Origin: an uncultured Veillonella sp.
GTDB lineage: Bacteria; Bacillota; Negativicutes; Veillonellales; Veillonellaceae
Direction: 5' to 3'
DNA length: 12,760 nucleotides
NCBI RefSeq assembly: GCF_905209685.1
Contig: NZ_CAJLUB010000042.1
Coordinates: 1 to 12,760 of the forward strand
The position numbers and the translations under genes were made by a program. Position 1 is the stretch's first letter; every line of letters starts with the position of its first letter. The notes under the pieces are model-generated. The model worked only from the letters and a program-made list of their open reading frames with translations, made no database searches and was not told the DNA's origin. Positions 7,043 through 12,760 of the stretch are shown one piece after another.

Positions 7043-8675
7043 CTTCGTCGGATAATGCAGCCGTTACGATAGCCTCTCCTGCTGTCAATAATGCGACTAA
7101 ACCTTTATCCCCTTTATAGCTTTCACCATAGATTTTATACAAATCCTCTGTACCGGACGGACGCGCTACAAACCAACCTGTTTCAGTTTCTACGCGAACC
7201 CCATCAATGGGCATATCCTTGTATAAAGATGTAGTGCGTATATTCGTAATAGGGTCTCCATCTACCTCTGTGGCTGTAATGGAACTTGCATTCAACTGTT
7301 TCAACTTGGCCTTTGCCGCCTTTGTACAAGCCGCATCAATGCGACCAAATCGTGGGTCACCACAACCTTCAACAATATTATTGTAGAGGCGATCAACAGT
7401 TGTGCCCATAACGGCATACATTTCCATTGCTAGAAGCGCCATTACCATGCCGTCTTTATCGGTAGTCCATACGGTGCCGTCCTTTTTAAGGAACGATGCG
7501 CCTGCAGATTCTTCACCGCCGATACCAATCTCACCATCAAATAATAAAGAGCTAAAATATTTAAAGCCTACCGGAACCTCATAAACCGGAATGTCTTTAA
7601 CAGCCGCCCATTTATCAATCATAGTGGTACAAACAACGGTTTTACCTACCCCTTTATCAGTCCAACCACGGGTTGTAAACAGATAATCCGCAGCCGCTGT
7701 AAGGAATGCATTTGGTGAAATAAGGCCCTCTGCAGTAACGATACCGTAGCGATCATAATCAGGATCATTGCCAACAGCGAGATCATAATTGCCAATTTGT
7801 TTAGTTACATCCGCCATCGCATATTCAGAGGAACAATCCATACGCACCTTGCCATCATGGTCATAGGTCATAAAGCTAAAGGTTGGATCGTATTCATCAT
7901 TGATAATATCCATATTGAGATTATATCGTTCTTTAATAGCACGCCAATAACCAAGGCCACTACCACCTAATGCATTGACAAGAACTTTAGGCTTCGCACT
8001 TTGAATGGCTTCCATATTGATGATGGAAGATAACTCTTCCACATATAAGCCCTTATAGTCATAAGGCACTTGTTGATCTGGTTCAATATTATCTATGCTA
8101 ATGCGTTTAAACCCTTCTAATTCACAATAAGCACGAACGTACTCATTGGCGCGGGTTTCAATCCATTTTGTAATCAACGTATCTGCAGGGCCACCGTTGG
8201 TAGCATTATACTTAATGCCCCCATTATCTGGAGGATTGTGAGATGGTGTAATAACGATACCATCTGCTTTTTTATCGTGACTTTCATTATATCGAATGAT
8301 TGCACGAGACACAGATGGTGTTGGAACAAAGTCCATATCCGCATCAACCATGGCAGTCACACCATTACCAGCAAGTACCTCAAGCACTGTTACTAATGCA
8401 GGCTGAGATAAGGCATGTGTATCTTGGCCCACAAAAATGGGCCCTGTCGCACCAAATTGACCACGACCATCACAGATTGCCTGTGTAATAGCCGCTACGT
8501 GTAAATCCGTAAAGGTACCATTTAAAGAGGTACCACGGTGGCCTGATGTACCGAAGGATACGAGTTGTGTCGGATCAGTTACATCTGGTGCATTGTCAAA
8601 ATAGGCATCTACCAGAGTTTGTACATCTATAATATCTTGTTCTTGTACAGGCGTACCTGCTAATTTATGAGCCAT
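7038..8675 (-). CDS. pgm: Phosphoglucomutase, alpha-D-glucose-phosphate specific
   Basis: 545 aa, almost exactly the length of E. coli Pgm. It interconverts glucose-1-phosphate and glucose-6-phosphate in the cytoplasm, feeding UDP-glucose, glycogen and surface polysaccharide synthesis. Four-domain phosphohexomutase landmarks: FGTSGHRG (41-48), the phosphoserine loop TPSHNPP (143-149) with catalytic S145, the Mg2+ loop NDPDYDR (303-309) with D304, D306 and D308, the sugar-binding loop GEESAG (387-392) and the phosphate-binding loop RPSGTED (505-511). The DPDYDR form and GEES context favour the glucose-specific Pgm group over phosphomannomutase or GlmM. ATG 8675 has GGAGG 5 nt upstream. It lies 123 nt behind yitT and 134 nt ahead of the ACT gene, and is probably transcribed on its own or with yitT. 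Confidence 0.97.
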   Translation of the reverse strand: MAHKLAGTPVQEQDIIDVQTLVDAYFDNAPDVTDPTQLVSFGTSGHRGTSLNGTFTDLHVAAITQAICDGRGQFGATGPIFVGQDTHALSQPALVTVLEVLAGNGVTAMVDADMDFVPTPSVSRAIIRYNESHDKKADGIVITPSHNPPDNGGIKYNATNGGPADTLITKWIETRANEYVRAYCELEGFKRISIDNIEPDQQVPYDYKGLYVEELSSIINMEAIQSAKPKVLVNALGGSGLGYWRAIKERYNLNMDIINDEYDPTFSFMTYDHDGKVRMDCSSEYAMADVTKQIGNYDLAVGNDPDYDRYGIVTAEGLISPNAFLTAAADYLFTTRGWTDKGVGKTVVCTTMIDKWAAVKDIPVYEVPVGFKYFSSLLFDGEIGIGGEESAGASFLKKDGTVWTTDKDGMVMALLAMEMYAVMGTTVDRLYNNIVEGCGDPRFGRIDAACTKAAKAKLKQLNASSITATEVDGDPITNIRTTSLYKDMPIDGVRVETETGWFVARPSGTEDLYKIYGESYKGDKGLVALLTAGEAIVTAALSDEV

Positions 8676-8716
8676 AGGAACCTCCTAATCTCAAATGTAT
8701 ATGTCATTCATAAAAT

Positions 8717-8722
8717 ATTATA
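8717..8722 (-). promoter_or_regulatory. -10 box candidate for pgm
   Basis: A perfect TATAAT on the minus strand (8722-8717) lies 41 nt before the pgm start codon. I see no convincing -35 at 16-18 nt, and the spacer is very AT-rich, so this may be chance. Confidence 0.3.
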
Positions 8723-8754
8723 TTTACACATAATTAATATGAGATGACTAATGC

Positions 8755-8800
8755 TTACATTTTGAATTTTACTTTTCTGATTTTACATTTTGCTTTACTT
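8755..8800. repeat. Imperfect tandem direct repeat between pgm and yitT
   Basis: TTACATTTTG occurs at 8755-8764 and again at 8783-8792, each followed within 1-3 nt by TTTACTT (8768-8774 and 8794-8800), giving two imperfect copies with a 28-nt period. The second copy runs into the yitT stop codon. No function is evident; a protein-binding array or simple T-rich drift are both possible. Confidence 0.45.
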
Positions 8801-9728
8801 AGCGATTATGTATAGTCTGTGTATTATCCTCTTGTGTGGTACTCTTATCTTTTAACTGTTCACACACTTCAGTAGGGATAATCGGTTGTGTAAAGCCTTG
8901 CCCAATGACCTCTTGCGCATCAGTTATTAAGATGAACACATTTGGATCCGCCTCTTGAATAACCTCTTTTAATTTATTTACTTGCAAGAGATTAACGGCT
9001 ACCATAACGATTTGCTTCGGCGTCCGCGTATAAGCACCAATGCCATTAATGATAGTTGCGCCACGACCAACCTTATTGATGATGCATTCACAGACCTCAT
9101 CAGTACGATAGGTAATGATGAAAGCAACCTTCCGCTGATTAAAGCCGATAACCACCTTATTCGTAATGATGGTATACACATAGACACTAATAAGTGTGAC
9201 CGCTACGGCTTCAAGGCCAACAACACCAATTGCAGCAACAAGGATAGCACAGTTTATGGCACTATTAATGGACCCCATTTGAAGTCCATAATATTTGCGT
9301 ACAATGAGTGCAATAGGATCAAGCCCACCTGTGTTACCGCCTACGCGGTATACAATGCCAAGACCTACACCAGTAGTAATACCAGCCATCATGGAACTCA
9401 ACAAAGGATCCTTAATAATCATGTCATATTGCAAGAAGTTAAATAAATCAACCATCCAAGACAGCATCAATGTGCCATACAAGGTTTTGATAACAACACG
9501 GGTGCCCAGCCACTTCCAAGCAGCCCAGAATATAGGAATATTTAAAATCATATTCCAAGAACCAACAGATAAGCCCGTTAAATAATACAAAATCAAGCCT
9601 ACCCCACTAATACCAGTACTCACCAATTTGTGTGGCAATACAAAGGCATCAAGGCCGGCACCAAATATGGCACATCCAAGAATGACCATAAGGCTTTCAT
9701 AGATAACACTTCTATACTTAGCGAACAT
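8799..9728 (-). CDS. YitT family membrane protein (DUF161 + DUF2179)
   Basis: 309 aa. The N-terminal two-thirds is a membrane domain with about five or six helices (roughly residues 11-30, 38-58, 60-78, 82-100, 112-130, 155-188), including the family segments FVLPHKLVSTGISGVGLIL (29-47) and YRVGGNTGGLDPIA (127-140). The C-terminal DUF2179 domain (about 198-280) carries GRGATIINGIGAYT (221-234) and DPNVFILITDAQEVIGQGF (261-279). YitT proteins are widespread in Firmicutes, often in several copies; their substrate or role is not established. ATG 9728 is chosen because GGAGG (9738-9734) sits 5 nt upstream; an upstream TTG at 9740 would overlap that Shine-Dalgarno. It is divergent from ispE and upstream of pgm. 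Confidence 0.93.
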   Translation of the reverse strand: MFAKYRSVIYESLMVILGCAIFGAGLDAFVLPHKLVSTGISGVGLILYYLTGLSVGSWNMILNIPIFWAAWKWLGTRVVIKTLYGTLMLSWMVDLFNFLQYDMIIKDPLLSSMMAGITTGVGLGIVYRVGGNTGGLDPIALIVRKYYGLQMGSINSAINCAILVAAIGVVGLEAVAVTLISVYVYTIITNKVVIGFNQRKVAFIITYRTDEVCECIINKVGRGATIINGIGAYTRTPKQIVMVAVNLLQVNKLKEVIQEADPNVFILITDAQEVIGQGFTQPIIPTEVCEQLKDKSTTQEDNTQTIHNR

Positions 9729-9933
9729 AGCTTCCTCCAAATTGCCATTTCACTATAAATATTCTATAATGAACTAACTAAAACATACGCTATTTACAAT
9801 ACATTTAGTAATAAAACAATATGCGTATACAAATTCATCATAAACCACTTAATGGTTATTTTCAATCACTTTATAAGAGTATAAAATAAACATATAAATT
9901 GCATATATTCTGTATGTTACAAACGAGGCTATC
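9729..9933. promoter_or_regulatory. Divergent yitT/ispE intergenic region
   Basis: 205 nt, AT-rich, and must hold promoters in both directions. Plus strand: TATAAA at 9880-9885 is the best -10 for ispE, without a clear -35. Minus strand: TATAGT (9757-9752) is the best -10 for yitT, also with a poor -35. Two inverted repeats are visible: AACCA/TGGTT (9843-9857, 5-nt loop) and the widely spaced ATACGC (9785-9790)/GCGTAT (9823-9828). No small gene or riboswitch is recognised. Confidence 0.35.
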
Positions 9934-10830
9934 ATGAGTAAAAGTTTTGAGCAACTCGGTTGCAGTAAAATCAATATTGGTCTTGCTATTACAGGCAAGC
10001 GTGAAGATGGCTACCACGATATCGACTCTATCTTCCAATCTATTCGCCTTAGCGATTCCATTTATTTTGCTACGCATCATTCCGTAGTATTCTCCGGCGG
10101 GGCTCCAGAATTGCCTGAGTATATGCAAAAACTCGTCACTTACGGCGAAGAGAATCTTGCCCTAAAAGCATTACGAGCACTCCAAGCCTATACAGGCTGC
10201 AAAGCGGGGGCTGCAATCCACCTATTAAAACGCGTACCGATCCAAGCAGGTCTTGGTGGTGGTAGTGCTGATGCAGCTGCTATGTTAATGGGCCTCAACC
10301 GTTTCTGGGACTTGCGCCTTACTCAAGAGGAACTATTAAAAATAGGTGCTACACTTGGCTCTGATGTGCCATTCCTATTACAAGGCGGTACAGCACGTGG
10401 CACAGGTCGTGGCGAAATATTAACGTACGGAAAATCTCCAGAGCCACATTGGCTATTGCTAGTGAAACCTAAGGTTTCTGTATCTACAGCGGCTGCTTAT
10501 GGACGCTTTAATGACAAATCAGTGGCAACAAAACAAACTATCGATACAGTCCAACGACACCTAGAAAACAATGACTTAAAATCAGCGTTCCTTGCTAGTG
10601 CTAATACATTTGAAGAACTACTCTTCCCAGACCACGAAGAACTTGTCATTTGTAAAGAATTCTTCACTAGCCGCGGCTATCCAACCATCATGACTGGTAG
10701 TGGTCCTACAATGGTGGTATTGCTGAACAAACCGATGGAAGCATTACAACTACAAGAAGAAATCAAAGCAGCAGGCCATGATTGGCTATCTCTTATTACA
10801 AAAACATGTACACAGGAGGACTTACCATGA
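9934..10830 (+). CDS. ispE: 4-diphosphocytidyl-2-C-methyl-D-erythritol kinase
   Basis: 298 aa cytoplasmic GHMP kinase of the MEP (non-mevalonate) isoprenoid pathway. It phosphorylates CDP-methylerythritol at the 2-hydroxyl, using ATP. Motifs: K12 in CSKINIGL (10-17), DGYHDIDSIFQSI (25-37) typical of IspE, the glycine-rich ATP loop PIQAGLGGGSADAAA (102-116), catalytic D144 in GSDVPF (142-147) and the C-terminal GHMP motif TGSGPT (254-259). K12 and D144 match the catalytic Lys/Asp pair of the family. ATG 9934 has GAGG 5 nt upstream. The 3' end overlaps the GntR regulator by 4 nt and contains its Shine-Dalgarno, so the two are co-translated. The product supplies precursors for undecaprenyl phosphate, the lipid used by WecA. 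Confidence 0.97.
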   Translation: MSKSFEQLGCSKINIGLAITGKREDGYHDIDSIFQSIRLSDSIYFATHHSVVFSGGAPELPEYMQKLVTYGEENLALKALRALQAYTGCKAGAAIHLLKRVPIQAGLGGGSADAAAMLMGLNRFWDLRLTQEELLKIGATLGSDVPFLLQGGTARGTGRGEILTYGKSPEPHWLLLVKPKVSVSTAAAYGRFNDKSVATKQTIDTVQRHLENNDLKSAFLASANTFEELLFPDHEELVICKEFFTSRGYPTIMTGSGPTMVVLLNKPMEALQLQEEIKAAGHDWLSLITKTCTQEDLP

Positions 10831-11519
10831 CAAAACGGTTACAACCAATACGCCTCGATGCGTATAAACCTCTACGCGAAGTTGTAAGTGAAACATTGCG
10901 TCAAGCAATTCAAGATGGCATTTTAAAACCAGGTGAACGCCTCATGGAAATTCCTCTAGCCGAAGAACTTGGTGTAAGCCGTACACCAATTCGCGAAGCT
11001 ATACGTAAACTTGAATTAGAAGGCTTTGTTGTCATGGTACCTCGCCGTGGCACATACGTGGCCAATATATCGTTAAAGGATATTACCCAAGTATTTGAAA
11101 TTCGTTCTGCCCTCGAAGAGCTAGCAGCTGGTCTTGCAGCAGAACGTATCACTGCAGAAGAAATCGAAACATTAGAACGAATGCTCGTCGAGATTGGCGA
11201 TCATATGGAAAACAAGGATATGGAATCCGTTGTAGCAGCGGACGTGGAATTCCACGAAGTACTATACCGTGCCTCTCGTAATGAACGTTTAGCAGATATC
11301 GTACACAACTTGCGGGAACAAACCTATCGATTCCGTAGCTTCTCTATGAACCAACCGGGTCGTCTTAGAAAAACATGGGAAGAACATCGCCAACTCGTAG
11401 AGGCTATTGCTTCTCATAATGCAACACAAGCTCGTAAATTGGCTCAGATTCACATGGAACACTCTGAACAGACCTTATTACAAGGTATGGAAGGATCCCA
11501 AGAGTTTATCAAGGCATAG
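10827..11519 (+). CDS. GntR-family regulator, FadR/FCD subfamily
   Basis: 230 aa. The N-terminal winged helix-turn-helix (about residues 14-80) contains LREVVSETLRQAIQDGILKP (16-35), the recognition region AEELGVSRTPIREAIRKLE (45-63) and the wing VPRRGTYVA (71-79). The C-terminal all-helical FCD ligand domain (about 85-215) shows the putative metal-binding set D139 and H143 (AADVEFH), H187 (WEEH) and H209 or H212. FCD regulators usually sense small organic acids or sugar acids; the ligand here is unknown. ATG 10827 overlaps the ispE stop (ATGA) and has AGGAGG 7 nt upstream, so this start is preferred over longer in-frame starts inside ispE. A terminator follows, which ends the ispE-gntR unit. 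The target genes are unknown; the downstream symporter is one candidate. Confidence 0.94.
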   Translation: MTKRLQPIRLDAYKPLREVVSETLRQAIQDGILKPGERLMEIPLAEELGVSRTPIREAIRKLELEGFVVMVPRRGTYVANISLKDITQVFEIRSALEELAAGLAAERITAEEIETLERMLVEIGDHMENKDMESVVAADVEFHEVLYRASRNERLADIVHNLREQTYRFRSFSMNQPGRLRKTWEEHRQLVEAIASHNATQARKLAQIHMEHSEQTLLQGMEGSQEFIKA

Positions 11520-11558
11520 GGAATATCCTTACCTATAATAGAACAATAAATGACTAAC

Positions 11559-11590
11559 AAATCCCTCACGTTTGTGAGGGATTTTTATTT
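11559..11590 (+). terminator. Rho-independent terminator after gntR
   Basis: AAATCCCTCAC (11559-11569), loop GTTT, GTGAGGGATTT (11574-11584) is a perfect 11-bp stem running into ATTTTTATTT. It lies 40 nt after the gntR stop and separates the ispE-gntR unit from the symporter gene. The stem is flanked by A on its left side, but the long T tract is on the plus strand. Confidence 0.92.
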
Positions 11591-11607
11591 TACAGACTCT
11601 ATAGAAA

Positions 11608-11635
11608 TTGATACAATAACATCAATAACTATATA
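11608..11635 (+). promoter_or_regulatory. Candidate promoter for AGCS symporter
   Basis: TTGATA (11608-11613, 5/6 to the -35 consensus), a 16-nt spacer, then TATATA (11630-11635, 4/6 to -10), directly downstream of the terminator. The predicted start near 11642 leaves a leader of about 22 nt. Arms TTGAT (11608-11612) and ATCAA (11621-11625) form an inverted repeat overlapping the -35, a possible operator. Confidence 0.45.
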
Positions 11636-11664
11636 GAATTATTTTATATGAAAGGGGCTTTTTT

Positions 11665-12760
11665 ATGGAAGCAATGCTCAATGATGCTATCTCTACCATA
11701 AATGGTTATTTATGGAGCTATTTCATCATCTTTATCCTCATCGGCGCAGGTCTCTTCTTTACGATGACAACGAATTTTGTACAAATTCGCATGATCAAAG
11801 AAATGATTCGCCTCGTAATCAGTGGTGCTGGTAGTTCCACGGAGAAAAATCACGTGTCCTCATTCCAAGCATTCTGTGTTAGTACCGCATCCCGTGTTGG
11901 GGTTGGTAACATCGCAGGTATCGCCATTGCCGTTGTTCTCGGCGGTCCTGGTGCGGTCTTCTGGATGTGGGTTATCGCTCTTATCGGTGCTGCTACAGGT
12001 TTCATCGAATCTACATTGGCTCAAATCTACAAAGAACCTGTTGCTAAAGGCGGCTTTTACGGTGGTCCAGCTTACTACATTCGCTACGGCTTAAACAACA
12101 AAGCTTTATCTGTTTTATTCGCTATTTTGATCAGTATTACATACGGTTGGATTTACAACTCTGTACAAGCTAACACATTAGCTGCATCTCTCCAAGTATT
12201 CAACTTTGATGTATCCTATACTGGCGCTGTAGTAGCAATTCTTCTTGGTATTATTATTTTCGGTGGCATTAGCCGCGTTGCTAAAGCATCTGAAATCATC
12301 GTTCCTATCATGGCGGTTCTATACATCGCTACTGCATTATTCGTAGTAATTATGAATATTACTCAATTCCCACATGTAATCTACACTATTTTCTCTTCCG
12401 CTTTTGAACCAGTTGCGGCAGGTGGCGGCTTATTAGGTGCCACTGTAATGAATGGTATTAAACGTGGCCTATTCTCCAATGAAGCCGGTGAAGGTTCTGT
12501 ACCTAATGCAGCGGCTACTGCAGCTGTTAACCACCCAGTTGAACAAGGTCTTGTACAAGCATTCGGTGTATTCCTTGATACATTTATCATTTGTACAGCT
12601 TCTGCTTTCATCGTACTCGTCGTTGGCGACTATAGCACAACAGGCTTAACTGGTGTAGCTCTAGTGCAACATAACCTTGAACAACAACTCGGTTCTTGGG
12701 CACCTACAGCGGTAGCAATCTTTATCGTAATGTTCTCCTTCAGTTCCTTAATTGGTAACT
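11665..12760 (+). CDS. Sodium:alanine symporter (AGCS family), C-terminus cut off
   Basis: 365 codons are in the window and the frame stays open to the right edge; family members are about 450-480 aa. It is an inner-membrane transporter that brings in alanine or glycine with Na+ (or H+). Visible family motifs: TMTTNFVQIR (33-42), SFQAFCVSTASRVGVGNIAGIA (66-87), the GGPAYYI segment (133-139) and the AGCS signature RGLFSNEAGEGSVPNAAATA (267-286). At least seven hydrophobic segments are present. Position 276 is Glu where I recall Met or Leu being common in this signature. ATG 11665 has AAAGGGG 7 nt upstream and follows its own promoter candidate. It is transcribed separately from ispE-gntR. Substrate preference (Ala, Gly or other) cannot be told from the sequence. 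Confidence 0.94.
   Translation, partial: MEAMLNDAISTINGYLWSYFIIFILIGAGLFFTMTTNFVQIRMIKEMIRLVISGAGSSTEKNHVSSFQAFCVSTASRVGVGNIAGIAIAVVLGGPGAVFWMWVIALIGAATGFIESTLAQIYKEPVAKGGFYGGPAYYIRYGLNNKALSVLFAILISITYGWIYNSVQANTLAASLQVFNFDVSYTGAVVAILLGIIIFGGISRVAKASEIIVPIMAVLYIATALFVVIMNITQFPHVIYTIFSSAFEPVAAGGGLLGATVMNGIKRGLFSNEAGEGSVPNAAATAAVNHPVEQGLVQAFGVFLDTFIICTASAFIVLVVGDYSTTGLTGVALVQHNLEQQLGSWAPTAVAIFIVMFSFSSLIGN

Noticed and set aside
8982..9446. 154-codon plus-strand open frame antisense to yitT
   Set aside because: It is opposite conserved YitT coding sequence, low in hydrophobic or domain structure and rich in Asn, Thr and Ser as expected of a reverse-frame shadow; there is no ribosome binding site.
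9871..10128. Minus-strand 85-codon open frame across the ispE start
   Set aside because: It is antisense to the conserved ispE N-terminus and its promoter region, with no recognisable features.
11591..11664. Riboswitch (for example glycine-type) ahead of the symporter
   Set aside because: The leader after the candidate promoter is only about 22 nt and the gap after the terminator about 75 nt, too short for a glycine riboswitch, and none of its conserved elements are seen.
11822..12094. 90-codon plus-strand open frame inside the symporter gene
   Set aside because: It is out of frame with the AGCS protein, whose frame carries all family motifs across the same stretch and stays open to the edge.

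Overview
The window is a stretch of bacterial chromosome made almost entirely of housekeeping genes. By eye it is moderately AT-rich with strong GGAGG-type ribosome binding sites. The gene content fits the Firmicutes lineage: an atp operon preceded by a mnaA/wecB-type epimerase, a TagO/WecA-type transferase, a DUF711 plus ACT pair, a YitT protein and a GntR/FCD regulator. The best guess is a Negativicutes bacterium, most likely Veillonella or a close relative. That is an inference from protein flavour and composition; no 16S or other marker is present.

Left block, minus strand, read right to left: ACT-domain protein, DUF711/UPF0210 protein, WecA/TagO-like transferase, WecB/MnaA epimerase, AtpZ-like protein, AtpI, then atpB, atpE, atpF, atpH and the first 30 codons of atpA, which runs off the left edge. 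Most gaps are under 35 nt. Two exceptions stand out. A strong hairpin plus six-T terminator lies in the 55-nt wecA-wecB gap. A 174-nt AT-rich spacer with inverted repeats and a plausible promoter precedes atpB. The left end therefore encodes the F1Fo ATP synthase membrane sector and stator, and the middle encodes the first steps of undecaprenyl-linked GlcNAc/ManNAc glycan synthesis.

Centre, also minus strand: glucose-specific phosphoglucomutase (pgm) and a YitT-family membrane protein, separated by a 123-nt AT-rich spacer with imperfect direct repeats.

Right block, plus strand: a 205-nt divergent intergenic region, then ispE (isoprenoid precursor kinase) overlapping a GntR/FCD regulator by 4 nt (ATGA), a clear rho-independent terminator, and a sodium:alanine symporter (AGCS family) that has its own promoter candidate and is cut by the right edge.

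I found no mobile element, CRISPR array, tRNA, rRNA, recognisable riboswitch or defence system, and no gene-free stretch longer than about 205 nt. The points most worth a second look are the terminator inside the wecA-wecB-atp unit, the two-carboxylate c-subunit of the ATP synthase, and the conserved but functionally unassigned DUF711-ACT pair. None of these amounts to a clearly new system.
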